From the NCBI RefSeq assembly GCF_002531935.1, contig NZ_NWSV01000002.1, positions 186,001-250,000 on the forward strand: DNA of 64,000 bases, in the 5' to 3' direction. Positions 21,072-30,142 of this stretch are shown here, one piece after another; the first letter of the stretch is position 1; the number at the start of each line of letters is the position of its first letter. A model generated the notes under the pieces. That model was not told the DNA's origin. It was given only the letters and a program-made list of their open reading frames with translations, and made no database searches. The DNA is from Rhizobium chutanense (GTDB lineage: Bacteria; Pseudomonadota; Alphaproteobacteria; Rhizobiales; Rhizobiaceae). The translations under genes and the position numbers were made by a program.

Positions 21072-21569
21072 TCAGAGCGGCGGAGCAAGCCGCAGCGTAT
21101 CCAGATCCTTCGCCAGCATCAACGCCAGAGCTTCAACCGCGAGATTGTGGTCGTCGCGCTGGGGCAGGCCGGAGACGGTGACCGCGCCGATGCAGCCGGT
21201 GCCCTTGACGTTAATCGGAAAACTGCCGCCATGCGGCGCATAGTCGGCGCCATCAAGCCCGTTATCTTCGACCGTCTTGCCATCCTTCGCGAGCTTCAGG
21301 CCGGAGGCATAGCTGCTGCGGAAATAACGCAGCACCATGTTGCGCTTGCGCCGGACCCAGCTGACGTTATCGGGTGTGACGCCCGGCAGCGCCGCATAGA
21401 AGACCGGCATCGAATGCAGGGTGACATCGATCGCGATGCCGAGGCCGCGCTCGGTGGCGAGTTCCTGCAGAAGCTTGCCGAGCTGCCAAGCCGTGGTCAG
21501 ATCGAAGGCGTCGAAGCTCAGCGCCTTTTCCTGCTCGGCGATCCGGCTGAGATCGTTCTCGATTGTCAT
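21072..21569 (-). CDS. UPF0303 (HbpS/GlcG-like heme-degrading domain) protein
   Basis: A 165-residue small cytosolic protein of the UPF0303 family, related to the HbpS/GlcG alpha-beta fold. The family core is visible: AWQLGKLLQELATERGLGIAIDVTLHSMPVFYAALPG, WVRRKRNMVLRYFRSSY and YAPHGGSFPINVKGTGCIGAVTVSGLPQRDDHNLAVEAL. AGGAGAGGAGCG precedes the start. The biochemical role is not established for this branch. It is the last gene of a run that includes flavin reductase, racemase and ABC importer genes and may share their regulation. Confidence 0.8.
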   Translation of the reverse strand: MTIENDLSRIAEQEKALSFDAFDLTTAWQLGKLLQELATERGLGIAIDVTLHSMPVFYAALPGVTPDNVSWVRRKRNMVLRYFRSSYASGLKLAKDGKTVEDNGLDGADYAPHGGSFPINVKGTGCIGAVTVSGLPQRDDHNLAVEALALMLAKDLDTLRLAPPL

Positions 21570-21657
21570 AATAGGCGCTCCTCTCCTGCAATGATCCGAT
21601 GCAGACCATTCTCACCAGAAGAGAAAAAGTAAAGCAAAACTTGGGGCTATGGAGACG

Positions 21658-22269
21658 TCAGAGTTTCGGCGTCAGCATCTCGAAACGGTCGCGGATGGTG
21701 GCGCAGGTATCGCCGCCGAGCCTCGCAATGGCGTCGATGGCGGCCGGATCGACGTGCAACCTTTCGGGATCGACGACGCCATCGCGATAATGCGCATAGA
21801 CGATCTCGCCCATGACAATCTGCCGCGAGCGGCCGAGCTCCAGCGTCACATGCCGCCGGCATTCGAAGGCGGCAGGCGCCTCGGCGATGTAGGGCGAGGC
21901 CACTTTCTCGCCGGGGATCGCGGTCAACCCCGCCTCCTTCAGCTCATCGACGCCGCGCGGATATCTGGCGCCGCAGACATGCATCGCCTCGGCGATGGCG
22001 AAGGAGACGATGTTGACGGTGAAGACCTCGGTCATGCGGATATTGTGGCCGGTGTCCTTGAACGACATGTCGGCATTGTTCTCGACGCCGATCGCCACGA
22101 TCGGCGGATCGGCCGACAGGCAGTTGAAGAAGCTGAAGGGTGCGGCATTGATCCGGCCATGCTCATCGACCGTCGTCACCAGCGCGATCGGCCGCGGAAT
22201 AATCGTGCCGATCATCAGCTTGTAGCGTTCGCGCTCCGTCAGCTGCTCGAAGTCGAAGGAAACGGCCAT
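21658..22269 (-). CDS. Flavin reductase-like FMN-binding split-barrel protein
   Basis: A 203-residue protein of the flavin-reductase-like family. The N-terminal part LMIGTIIPRPIALVTTVDEHGRINAAPFSFFNCLSADPP is the typical FMN-binding strand pair, followed by KDTGHNIRMTEVFTVNIV and a late HYRDGVVD segment. Relatives either reduce free flavin for a partner oxygenase or oxidise substrates directly. It is four bases downstream of the racemase gene, so the two probably act in one catabolic route. The substrate is unknown. Confidence 0.85.
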   Translation of the reverse strand: MAVSFDFEQLTERERYKLMIGTIIPRPIALVTTVDEHGRINAAPFSFFNCLSADPPIVAIGVENNADMSFKDTGHNIRMTEVFTVNIVSFAIAEAMHVCGARYPRGVDELKEAGLTAIPGEKVASPYIAEAPAAFECRRHVTLELGRSRQIVMGEIVYAHYRDGVVDPERLHVDPAAIDAIARLGGDTCATIRDRFEMLTPKL

Positions 22270-22273
22270 CGGT

Positions 22274-23017
22274 TCAGACGACCTTCAGAACCGGCGAGAA
22301 ACCGCTCATCGCGCCGATGAAGGGTTTCGGCAACGGCGAGGCATAGGAGCCGCGTTTGCTGGTGGATAGCCCGAGCGACACCAACGCCTCGGCCTGCTTG
22401 ACGGCCGCGGCGACACCATCGACGACAGGCACGCCGTAGATCTCCTGCAATTTTCTGGCGAGATCGGTCATGCCGGCGCAGCCGAGTACGATCGCCTCGG
22501 CGCCGTCTTCCGCAAGCGCTCGCTCGATCTCGGCGCGAAGCTTGCCGATCGCACCGGACGCCGCATCCTCCAGCTCCAGCACGGGGATATCGGAGGCGCG
22601 CACCTTGGCGCGTTCGCCCATGCCGTAGCGGCGCACCAGATTGTCGATCAGCACCCGTGAGCGCTCCAGCGTCGTCACCACGGTGAAGCGCTGCGCCAGA
22701 AAACCCGCCGTTGCCACAGCGGATTCGCAAAGCCCGAGGATCGGCACATCGGCAAAACTGCGTGCCGCTTCGAGCCCGGTATCGTCGAAGCAGGCGATAA
22801 CGGCCGCGTCATAGCCCTCGCTTTGCCGCTCCTTGAGTTCGGAGAGCAGACCGGGGATCGCCAGCGCGCCGTCGTAATGGCCTTCGATCGAGACGGGTCC
22901 CATGCGCGAGGTGGCCGCGATGATCTCTGTGCCTGACGCGGCCACCGCGCGCGCGGCGGTCGCGGCCTTCTCGGTCATGGAGGCCGTGGTGTTCGGATTA
23001 ACGAGGAGGATGCGCAT
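22274..23017 (-). CDS. Aspartate/glutamate (hydantoin-type) racemase family protein
   Basis: A 247-residue cofactor-independent racemase-fold protein. The N terminus MRILLVNPNTTASMTE is typical of hydantoin racemases. The two catalytic cysteines of the family are present: C76 (VIACFDDTG) and C180 (VLGCAGMTDL). The gene is two bases from an ABC permease gene upstream, so it belongs to the importer operon. A hydantoin or allantoin-like ring compound or an amino-acid derivative is a reasonable guess for the substrate, not shown by the sequence. Confidence 0.87.
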   Translation of the reverse strand: MRILLVNPNTTASMTEKAATAARAVAASGTEIIAATSRMGPVSIEGHYDGALAIPGLLSELKERQSEGYDAAVIACFDDTGLEAARSFADVPILGLCESAVATAGFLAQRFTVVTTLERSRVLIDNLVRRYGMGERAKVRASDIPVLELEDAASGAIGKLRAEIERALAEDGAEAIVLGCAGMTDLARKLQEIYGVPVVDGVAAAVKQAEALVSLGLSTSKRGSYASPLPKPFIGAMSGFSPVLKVV

Positions 23018-23018
23018 T

Positions 23019-23840
23019 TCAGCCCGTCTTTGCCTGTCTCCGGCTGAGCATGGTCATGATGCCGAGCGCAATGAGAATGATGGTGAAGGAAAACAGTGTC
23101 GTCACCGTGCCGAGTGCATAGAGCACCGGCGTCGTGACGTTGGTCGTCATGCCGTAGATTTCCAGCGGCAGCGTGTTGTAGGTGCCTGACGTCATCAGTG
23201 TGCGGGCAAATTCGTCATAGGAGAGCGTGAAACCGAATAGGCCGACGCCGATCAGGCTCGGCGCGATCATCGGCAGCACGACATGGCGGAACGTCTGCCA
23301 GGACGTGGCGCCGAGGTCGCGCGCCGCTTCTTCATAGGCCGGCGAGAAGCGGTTGAACACGGCAAACATGATCAGCACGCCAAAGGGCAGCGTCCAGGTG
23401 AGATGCGCACCGAAGGCCGAGGAATACCAGGCGGGCTTCAACCCGCCTTCCTGGAAGACGACGCCGATGCCGAGCGAGATGATGATCGACGGCACGACAA
23501 GGCTGGCGACCGTGGCGTAGAACAGCGCCGTCGAGCCGCGGAAACGACGGCGGAAGGCAAGGCCGGCAAGCAGCGACACGACGACGGTCACCACCATCAC
23601 CATCAACCCGAGGGTGAAGGAGCGGCGGAACGAGGCGCCGAAATCGCCGACCGCCTGCTTTTCGAACAGGTTGAAGAACCAATGCGTGGAAACGCCGTTC
23701 ATCGGGAAGGTCAGGCCGCCATCCGGCCCCTGGAAGGAGAGGATCAGGATCGCCGACAGCGGGCCATAGAGGAACAGCACGAAGAGGACGAAGAAAATCG
23801 CCAGTAGATAGAATTCCAGGCCGCGTTTTTCGTGGTTCAT
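23019..23840 (-). CDS. ABC transporter permease (PotC-like)
   Basis: A 273-residue inner-membrane permease. The N-terminal helix YLLAIFFVLFVLFLYGPLSAILILSF is followed by the PotC-like periplasmic stretch and five more helices. The coupling loop reads YEEAARDLGATSWQTFRHVVLPMIAP (about residues 168-193), a clear EAA motif. It is one base from the partner permease gene and two from the racemase gene. It forms the channel with the next gene for the Tat-exported binding protein's substrate. Confidence 0.9.
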   Translation of the reverse strand: MNHEKRGLEFYLLAIFFVLFVLFLYGPLSAILILSFQGPDGGLTFPMNGVSTHWFFNLFEKQAVGDFGASFRRSFTLGLMVMVVTVVVSLLAGLAFRRRFRGSTALFYATVASLVVPSIIISLGIGVVFQEGGLKPAWYSSAFGAHLTWTLPFGVLIMFAVFNRFSPAYEEAARDLGATSWQTFRHVVLPMIAPSLIGVGLFGFTLSYDEFARTLMTSGTYNTLPLEIYGMTTNVTTPVLYALGTVTTLFSFTIILIALGIMTMLSRRQAKTG

Positions 23841-23841
23841 G

Positions 23842-24753
23842 TCAGAGCTCCTTGCGGATGTCGACGACGCGCAGGATGGCGGCGACCATCAGGAGCACGA
23901 CGGCGAGCAGCACCACGGCATTGGCGGCAGCCGCCGGATATTGCAGCAGCGACATCTGGTTCTTCATCATCAGCGCCACCGAGGCGCTCTGTCCGCCGGA
24001 CATCACCTGCACCGTCGAGAAATCGGCCATCACGAGTGTCACGACGAAGATCGTGCCGATCGCCATGCCGGGCTTGGCAAGCGGAATGACGACATTCCAC
24101 AGCACCTGCCAGCCGGAGGCGCCGGCATCGCGCGCCGCCTCGAACAGCGACCGGTCGATGCGCATCAGCGTATTGAAGATCGGCGTCACCATGAACAGCG
24201 TGTAGAGATGCACCATGGCGAGCACGACGGCGAAATCGGAATAGAGCAGCCATTCGAGCGGCTGCGGGATGATCCCCATCTGGATCAGCGTCGAATTGAC
24301 GAGGCCGTTGCGCCCGAGCACCGGGATCCACGAGATCATGCGGATGATGTTTGAGGTCATGAACGGCACGGTGCAGACGAGGAAGAGGATCATCTGCGTC
24401 GAGGTCTTGCGGATGTGGAACGCCAGGAAATAGGCGACCCAGAAACCAATGACGAGCGTCAGCCCCCAGACGATGGCGGTGAATTTCAGCGTGTTGAGAT
24501 AGGTCTTCCACGTTACCCATGAGCCGAGCGTATCGGTGTAGTTCATGGTGAGGAAGTCGGGATAGAGGCCGGCGAAGTCGTAGTCCCAGAAGCTGACGAC
24601 AGCGATCATCGCGATCGGCAGCAGGAAGAAGAAGCCGAGAATGGCGATCAGCGGCGTCGCCTGGAGATAGGAGATGGCTGAGGGGGAGAGGCGGAAGGTG
24701 CGGCCGCGTGCGCCTTCCTTGTCGTCTTCCGTTTCCGCTGCGATGGTCGCCAT
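23842..24753 (-). CDS. ABC transporter permease (PotB-like)
   Basis: A 303-residue inner-membrane permease with an unusual charged N-terminal extension (ATIAAETEDDKEGARGRTFR) before the first helix (TPLIAILGFFFLLPIAMIAVVSFW). The coupling loop is LFEAARDAGASGWQVLWNVVIPLAKPG (about residues 203-229). It pairs with the PotC-like subunit. The 411-bp repeat-filled gap upstream separates it from the binding-protein gene of the same orientation. Confidence 0.9.
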   Translation of the reverse strand: MATIAAETEDDKEGARGRTFRLSPSAISYLQATPLIAILGFFFLLPIAMIAVVSFWDYDFAGLYPDFLTMNYTDTLGSWVTWKTYLNTLKFTAIVWGLTLVIGFWVAYFLAFHIRKTSTQMILFLVCTVPFMTSNIIRMISWIPVLGRNGLVNSTLIQMGIIPQPLEWLLYSDFAVVLAMVHLYTLFMVTPIFNTLMRIDRSLFEAARDAGASGWQVLWNVVIPLAKPGMAIGTIFVVTLVMADFSTVQVMSGGQSASVALMMKNQMSLLQYPAAAANAVVLLAVVLLMVAAILRVVDIRKEL

Positions 24754-25164
24754 ATCCGCTTCTCCGTTTCGATTACGTCAGGCGGGACCAAGGTGGGTGC
24801 CGCCCCCTCATCCGCCTGCCGGCACCTTCTCCCCGCTGGGGAGAAGAGAATCGTGGCAGCGTCTGCGCCATCACGAATCCTACCTTTGTCGCGTTGCCCG
24901 GCGACGAGTTCCCTCTTCTCCCCAGCGGGGAGAGGATGCCCGAAGGGCAGATGAGGGGGCGGAGCGGAGCGACGTCTTGAGCATCAGCGAAAGACAATAT
25001 TGCTCATCCGCCCGCCGGCGCCTTCAGGCAGGGAGGACTCAAAGAGACCCCTCCCCAACCCTCCCCACAAGGGGGAGGGAGTTTCTGTGCCGCACCGCCT
25101 CCGGGCTCCCTCCCCCTTGTGGGGAGGGTTCGAGAGGGGAAAAGCGGCAAACGCCGACCGGGCC
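24754..25164. repeat. Two families of palindromic intergenic repeats (no gene)
   Basis: This 411-bp gap lies between the binding-protein stop and the first permease start. At 24,800-24,965 two inverted copies of the TTCTCCCC-GC-GGGGAGA / GATGAGGGGGC element occur, as at 6,535-6,740. At 25,045-25,140 two inverted units with CCCCACAAGGGGGAGGG and CCCCCTTGTGGGGAGGG occur, as at 10,690-10,850. No reading frame is convincing. Such hairpins within a binding-protein operon may modulate expression of downstream genes. Confidence 0.65.
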
Positions 25165-26463
25165 TTAGGCCGCGATGAACTCGTTCCAGCGGCGGACCAT
25201 GTAGCGGTCTTCGTCCATGACCGAGTTCCAGCAGGCGACCGCGCCCATGCGGGCTTCGAAGGCGCCGCCATCGCGCACCGCACCGGCCTTTTCCATGACC
25301 TTGCCCTCGGGCGAGAGGATATCGCCCTGCGCCGGCTTGCCCTCGATCCAGTAGCCCCATTCGTCTGCCGTCATGAAGTTCTTGGCGGTCTCCATGCAGG
25401 CGGAATAGTAGCCCTGGCGGTTGAGGTAGCCGCCGACCCAGCCCGACGTGTACCAGTTGATGTATTCATAGGCCGCATCGAGCTCAGCGCCCTTGAGGTG
25501 CGAGGCAAGGCCGAGGCCGCCGCCCCAGGCGCGATAGCCTTCCTTGAGCGGCTGATACTTGCATGCAATGCCCTTGGAGCGGACGGCGGCGACGGCCGGC
25601 GACCACATCGACTGGATGACGACTTCGCCCGAGGCCATCAGGTTGACCGACTCGTCGAAGCTCTTCCAGAAGGCGCGGAACTGGCCGTCGCCCTTGGCCT
25701 TGATCAGGAATTCGATCGTCTTGTCGATCTCTGCCTTGGTCATGTTGCCCTTGTCGGCATATTTGATGTTGCCCATGGCTTCCATGATCATCGCCGCATC
25801 CATGATGCCGATCGACGGGATGTTGAGGATCGAGGTCTTGCCCTTGAACTTCGGGTCCATGATGTCGGCCCAGCTCGTAATGTCGCGGCCGACGAGATCC
25901 GGGCGGATGCCGAGCGTATCGGCGTTGTAGATGGTCGGAACCATCGTCATCCACTGCGTCGGCTCCTTGGCGAACTTCTTGGAACCCTGCGCCTCGACGA
26001 AGCCGACCGTGTGCGGCGCCGTGCCCTGGGCAATCACGCTGTCCGGCTTCATCTTGCCGTTGATGAACAGCGGCACGATCTTGTCGTAATATTTCAGCTT
26101 CTTGACGTCCATCGGCTGCAGCACGCCTGTCGGGAACACCTTCTTGGCGATCCAGTATTCGATGTCGGCGATATCGTAGCTGTCGGGCTGGGTGACGGCG
26201 CGCTGGGCGGCGGCGTCGGAATCAGTCGCCGTCATCTCCAGCGTGATGCCGAGATCGGCCTTGCACTTTTCGGCAATGGCATTGATGTTCGAAACACCGG
26301 TGCCGAACTGGCGAAGCGTGATGTTGGTCTTCGCCCAGATCGTGGGGAAGCCGGTGATCGCGCCGGAGCCGGCGATGGCGCCGACGGCGGCAGCACCCGT
26401 CTTCAGCAGCGTGCGGCGGGAAAGACCCTTCTCCGCCTTGGTCGATGGTGTCTCAGTCGTCAT
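25165..26463 (-). CDS. ABC transporter substrate-binding protein with Tat signal (polyamine/PotD-like class)
   Basis: A 432-residue periplasmic binding protein. The N terminus has a twin-arginine signal (GLSRRTLLKTGAAAVGAIAG, about residues 14-33), indicating folded export. The mature protein has PotD-class features: NITLRQFGTGVSNINAIAEKC, DIADIEYWIAKKV, KKLKYYDKIVPLFINGK, WADIMDPKFKGKTSILN and NWYTSGWVGGYLNRQGYYS. It is followed 50 bases upstream by the ATPase gene in the same orientation. Together with two permeases and the racemase it forms one uptake and catabolic unit. The ligand is not identifiable by eye. Confidence 0.88.
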   Translation of the reverse strand: MTTETPSTKAEKGLSRRTLLKTGAAAVGAIAGSGAITGFPTIWAKTNITLRQFGTGVSNINAIAEKCKADLGITLEMTATDSDAAAQRAVTQPDSYDIADIEYWIAKKVFPTGVLQPMDVKKLKYYDKIVPLFINGKMKPDSVIAQGTAPHTVGFVEAQGSKKFAKEPTQWMTMVPTIYNADTLGIRPDLVGRDITSWADIMDPKFKGKTSILNIPSIGIMDAAMIMEAMGNIKYADKGNMTKAEIDKTIEFLIKAKGDGQFRAFWKSFDESVNLMASGEVVIQSMWSPAVAAVRSKGIACKYQPLKEGYRAWGGGLGLASHLKGAELDAAYEYINWYTSGWVGGYLNRQGYYSACMETAKNFMTADEWGYWIEGKPAQGDILSPEGKVMEKAGAVRDGGAFEARMGAVACWNSVMDEDRYMVRRWNEFIAA

Positions 26464-26516
26464 GTCAGTTCCCCTTTTCTTGGTATGGAAGGTTCATGGT
26501 TCTTGATGGTGATGGT

Positions 26517-27605
26517 CTATGCGGAAGCTCGGCCGAGCAGCACGGCATCTTCGGGCGCCCAGCTGAGCGAAACGGTGTCGCCGACAGCAACCGGCCGGGC
26601 GAAATAGTCGCTGTCGTCCGCTATGACGGTGAAGTCGTCGCTGCCGGCGCCGAGAACGGTGATCTTCACCGAAGAGCCGCGATATTCGATGTTGGAGACA
26701 ATGCCATCGAAGCCGAGCGTCCATTCGGTCGCCACCTGCAGACGCACCCGGTCGGTGCGGATGCCGATATCGATGGGCTCGCCGACCTCCCGGCCCTCGC
26801 CTCGCACGGAAAAGCTCTGCCCCTCCGGCACCGTCATGACGATCACGCCGTTCTCGCTCGACGTCACCCGGCCGGAAAGCACGTTGTGATCGCCCATGAA
26901 GCGGGCGACGAAGGCGGTTGCAGGCTTCTCGAAAACCTCACGGGGCGCTGCCGCCTGCTCGATCCGGCCGTCATTCATGATGACCATGATATCGGCGAGC
27001 GCCATCGCCTCTTCCTGGCTGTGGGTGACATGCACGAATGTGATGCCGAGCGACTTCTGCAGTTTCTTCAGTTCGGCGCGCATGCGGATCTTCAGGAACG
27101 GATCGAGCGCCGACAGCGGCTCGTCAAGCAACAGCGCCTCCGGATCGGTGATCAAAGCGCGCGCCAGCGCCACACGCTGCTGCTGGCCGCCGGAAAGCTG
27201 GGCCGGGCGCCGGTTGGCATAGGGCTCCATCTGCATCAGCTTGAGCATCTCCAGCGCCTTGGCGCGACGCTCCGCCTTGTCGACGCCCTTCATCTTCAGG
27301 CTGAAGGCGACATTGTCGATCAGGTCGAGATGCGGAAACAACGCATAGGACTGAAACATCATCGCCGTGCCGCGCTTGGCCGGCGGAAAATCGGTGACGA
27401 CTGTTCTGCCGAGCCGGATATCGCCCGACGAAATGCTCTCATGGCCGGCGATCATGCGCAGCGTCGAGGTCTTGCCGCAGCCCGACGGGCCGAGGAAGCA
27501 GCAATAGGAGCCGGCCGGAATCTTCAGGCTGATCGCCTGGACCGCGGTCGTCGCCCCATAGACCTTCGAAACGGATACTATATCGATCTCTGCCGCTTTC
27601 GACAT
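26517..27605 (-). CDS. ABC transporter ATP-binding protein (PotA-like)
   Basis: A 362-residue ATPase, first gene of the minus-strand importer operon. Two adjacent ATG codons (27,608 and 27,605) follow AGGAG; the second has the better seven-base spacing. Motifs are Walker A GPSGCGKTS, Q-loop MMFQSYALFPH, signature LSGGQQQRVALARALI, Walker B LLLDEPLSALD and switch VTHSQEEAM. The C-terminal TOBE domain covers roughly residues 250-350. The operon is divergent from the FCD-type GntR gene. Confidence 0.9.
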   Translation of the reverse strand: MSKAAEIDIVSVSKVYGATTAVQAISLKIPAGSYCCFLGPSGCGKTSTLRMIAGHESISSGDIRLGRTVVTDFPPAKRGTAMMFQSYALFPHLDLIDNVAFSLKMKGVDKAERRAKALEMLKLMQMEPYANRRPAQLSGGQQQRVALARALITDPEALLLDEPLSALDPFLKIRMRAELKKLQKSLGITFVHVTHSQEEAMALADIMVIMNDGRIEQAAAPREVFEKPATAFVARFMGDHNVLSGRVTSSENGVIVMTVPEGQSFSVRGEGREVGEPIDIGIRTDRVRLQVATEWTLGFDGIVSNIEYRGSSVKITVLGAGSDDFTVIADDSDYFARPVAVGDTVSLSWAPEDAVLLGRASA

Positions 27606-27775
27606 CATGCTTCTCCTGTTCGGACAAGACAATGCATCTGCCGTGCCAATTCGGCGATTGGCCAACAACCTATTGTAAATAGAGGATTTTACCGGCGACA
27701 GATCTCGGAGAACAAATTATCGTCACGACGATGTCTGCACATGATTTAGGCTTTTGTCTGCAATTAAAGCAGATG

Positions 27776-27787
27776 ATCGTATACAAT
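27776..27787. promoter_or_regulatory. Candidate FCD-type GntR operator (ATCGTATACAAT)
   Basis: A near-palindrome with a GTATAC core lies in the 267-bp divergent region between the ATPase gene and the GntR gene. FCD-type GntR proteins bind short palindromes with a GT-N-AC core. The adjoining sequence also has a direct repeat of GTCTGCA (27,733 and 27,756). The regulator's true site is not proven. Confidence 0.35.
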
Positions 27788-27872
27788 TAGATCGTTGCTT
27801 CGAGCACAAATTCCGTTTAACTTTTGCGGGGAAGCCGGGTATGGTTTGCCGATCATCAGGAAATCGATTTTC

Positions 27873-28583
27873 ATGAAATCCGCTGCCAAGGCCACGCCGG
27901 CCGAAGACTCCGCTGAAACCAGCACACAACTGATCCGTGATTCCATTCGCGTAGCAATCGTCGAGCGCAGACTTTCGCCCGGGACCAAACTTTCGGAAAA
28001 CGATGTCGGCAATCTCTTCAACGTCAGCCGCACGCTTGCCCGGGCGGCGCTGCAGGCGCTCTCCTATGAAGGCCTCGTCAGCGTCGCGAAGAACCGCGGC
28101 GCCTTCGTCGCCTATCCCTCGCCCGATGAGGCCCGCCAGATCTTTGCCGCCCGCCGCCTGGTCGAGCCCGGCATATTGCGCGAGGCGGCGGCGCGGATCA
28201 CCCCTGACGACATCAGCCAATTGAAACAGCTCCTACTGGAGGAAGGCCGCCTGATGAGCGAGCGCGGCCAGACGGCGCGGCGCGCCGAGATCAAGGCCTC
28301 AGGCGATTTCCATCTAAGGCTGGCGGAAATCTCCGGCAATGCGATCATGCAGCGCTTCATGGAAGAGCTCGTTGCCCGCTCGTCGCTGGTGATCGCGCTT
28401 TACGGCCAGTCGACCGTATCGAGCTGCGGACATTCCGAACATGGCGACATCATTGCGGCGATCGAAGGCGACGACCTCGACCGCGCCTGCCGGCTGATGC
28501 TGCATCACATCGCCCATATCGAGGCCGATCTCGACCTGCGCGAACGCAAGAGCCTCGGCCTCAAGGAAGCCTTCGAGCTCTGA
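27873..28583 (+). CDS. GntR-family regulator with FCD ligand domain
   Basis: A 236-residue transcriptional regulator. ATG 27,873 gives a normal-length protein; the frame is open further upstream but without similarity. The winged helix spans about residues 20-85 (IRVAIVERRLSPGTKLSENDVGNLFNVSRTLARAALQAL), and the all-helical FCD domain follows (RQIFAARRLVEPGILREAAAR, FHLRLAEISGNAIMQRF, SEHGDIIAAIEGDD). Conserved FCD metal-site residues (D/H/H) are visible in FHLRLAEISGN and HSEHGDIIAAI. It is divergent from the importer/racemase operon and probably represses it until a carboxylate-type ligand binds. Confidence 0.88.
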   Translation: MKSAAKATPAEDSAETSTQLIRDSIRVAIVERRLSPGTKLSENDVGNLFNVSRTLARAALQALSYEGLVSVAKNRGAFVAYPSPDEARQIFAARRLVEPGILREAAARITPDDISQLKQLLLEEGRLMSERGQTARRAEIKASGDFHLRLAEISGNAIMQRFMEELVARSSLVIALYGQSTVSSCGHSEHGDIIAAIEGDDLDRACRLMLHHIAHIEADLDLRERKSLGLKEAFEL

Positions 28584-28645
28584 ACGTGAAATGGGCGGGT
28601 ACCGCTTTCGCTGCCCCGCCCTATCGATTCAAACGGACATCCCGA

Positions 28646-29068
28646 TTACCAGGGCGTCTTCTTCGGCAGCATTTCGAAGGCCGCGAAGATTTCCTCCGCG
28701 CTCATCGGCTCGCTGGAGCGCAGCTTGACCATTCCGTCACGCCCGATCAGGATCAGCCCGAACTCGCCGGACGGCGGCCCTTGCAGCCGCTCCCGGATAT
28801 CATCGGCATCGAGGTCCCAGTCGTCGTCGAACAGCGCAAACGCGCCGCCGCCGGCGATGCTGAACACCTCGACGTCCTCCTCGATGAGCCGCATATGCGC
28901 CTTGCGCAGCCATTCGTCCTGGATGTCGGCGCGGTCGTCCTGCGCGTCGGCGAAGATGATCAGCACCCGCTTCCTGTCGCGAAATTGTTCAAGCGATTGC
29001 GGAAGTTCAGGCACGCGCCTGGACGTGCCGATGAGTTCATGAACGATGGATTTCAGCAGGGCATTCAT
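28646..29068 (-). CDS. DUF4174-domain protein
   Basis: A 140-residue small protein. The core RVLIIFADAQDDRADIQDEWLRKAHMRLIEEDVEVFSI, then PSGEFGLILIGRDGMVKLRSSEPMSAEEIFAAFEMLPKK matches the DUF4174 fold, a thioredoxin-like arrangement without CXXC. No signal peptide is visible, unlike many exported relatives. Function is unknown. It stands alone between the GntR regulator and an unrecognised gene. Confidence 0.75.
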   Translation of the reverse strand: MNALLKSIVHELIGTSRRVPELPQSLEQFRDRKRVLIIFADAQDDRADIQDEWLRKAHMRLIEEDVEVFSIAGGGAFALFDDDWDLDADDIRERLQGPPSGEFGLILIGRDGMVKLRSSEPMSAEEIFAAFEMLPKKTPW

Positions 29069-29146
29069 TCCTCGCCCGTCACTGGCGGCGGGCTGTGCAT
29101 GCCGGATTAAACGGCTGGGAATGAGCGAGGTTCCGCCGGGAAGCGG

Positions 29147-29175
29147 AAAAGGATCGCAGCCTTGGCCGCGATCCT
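29147..29175 (-). terminator. Rho-independent terminator of the gene at 29,183
   Basis: On the minus strand AGGATCGC and GCGATCCT pair over 8 bp and are followed directly by TTT. It lies about ten bases after the stop of the upstream small gene. Confidence 0.6.
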
Positions 29176-29182
29176 CATCCCG

Positions 29183-29566
29183 TCAGTCGCGGTTCTGCTC
29201 TTCGGCCGCGTGGGCCGAAACGGCGACGAGATCGGCCGTGCCATTGGCAAGAAGGCGCTTGCGCACCAACACGCCCATGACGCGCGCCGCCGTCGAGAAG
29301 GTCATCTGGTCGAGCGGGCCTTCGCCCTCCCACGGCTTGGTCAGCCGTTCGGTGACGGCGCCGACAATATTCATCGGCACGATGTCGGTGCATGTACGCA
29401 TGGCTTCGAAAACGAAGCTGATGGGGATGACCCGTCCTTCGTGAGTCACGATCGGCTCGGTCAATTCGCTGTCCCATTCTTCGAAGGCATAGAGCGCTTC
29501 GCGAAACAGCTGCTGGAGGTTGAACGGCGCGTGGCCGTCATGAAGTGGCGGCAGGGCATTCATCAT
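29183..29566 (-). CDS. Hypothetical protein
   Basis: A 127-residue protein I do not recognise. ATG 29,566 is chosen, with AGGAG six bases upstream; the frame is open further (to 29,704) without a ribosome site. It has no signal or membrane segment. It contains QLFREALYAFEEWDSELTEPIVTHEGRVIPISFVFEAMRTCTDIVP and a C-terminal alanine-rich helix (MGVLVRKRLLANGTADLVAVSAHAAEEQNRD). It has its own terminator, so it is likely expressed alone. Confidence 0.65.
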   Translation of the reverse strand: MMNALPPLHDGHAPFNLQQLFREALYAFEEWDSELTEPIVTHEGRVIPISFVFEAMRTCTDIVPMNIVGAVTERLTKPWEGEGPLDQMTFSTAARVMGVLVRKRLLANGTADLVAVSAHAAEEQNRD

Positions 29567-29914
29567 GTCTGTCTCCTCTTGATGGGTGGAAGCCAAAGTC
29601 CTCCGGTATCGGTCGCGCCAACGCGGGGAATGAGCGATTTGCTGCCCCTGCGAACCGATTAACACGATTGATTCTATAGAGTAACGCGCTGGGGTAAAGC
29701 CCATTTATCGGCCATAGCGGAAGCGAATTCCATAACACCCTGAAATTTCAGCGTGTTTTAGTTGAAATTTTCTCAACGACCATCGTTCCCGAAAATCCAT
29801 GCCGCCGGATTCCGTTGGCGCGACCGGGCGAAAAAACCCTGAAAATTCACGGAACCTTTATCGCTGTAATCTGTTTTGTTCTCATATTCGCAAAACAGTC
29901 TGGGGTTACTACCA

Positions 29915-30121
29915 ATGACGCAAATCCGAGAGCCGGAGCGCCGAAGCAGGATCCTGCGCGGCCGCCCCTACAGTCTTGATGAATTCGCCTCCAAATATGG
30001 CCTGGGCGGAGAACAGGCCGAGAGCCTCTTCACCCGGTTCGGGCCCTCCTCGATCGAACTCGACCTGCTCATGGCGGCCAAGCGCCGTTCGCCGGTTTTG
30101 CAGAACAAAATTGCTGAATAA
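29915..30121 (+). CDS. Small hypothetical protein
   Basis: A 68-residue protein starting MTQIREPERRSRILRGRPYS. The middle LDEFASKYGLGGEQAESLFTRFGPSSIELDLLMAAK is predicted helical and looks like a small helix-turn-helix-sized domain, but no family is certain. The 210 bp before it contain no gene and a possible promoter. It is 21 bases before the DUF2934 gene and probably co-transcribed. Confidence 0.6.
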   Translation: MTQIREPERRSRILRGRPYSLDEFASKYGLGGEQAESLFTRFGPSSIELDLLMAAKRRSPVLQNKIAE

Positions 30122-30142
30122 CGCTTTTAAGGAATGGAATAG

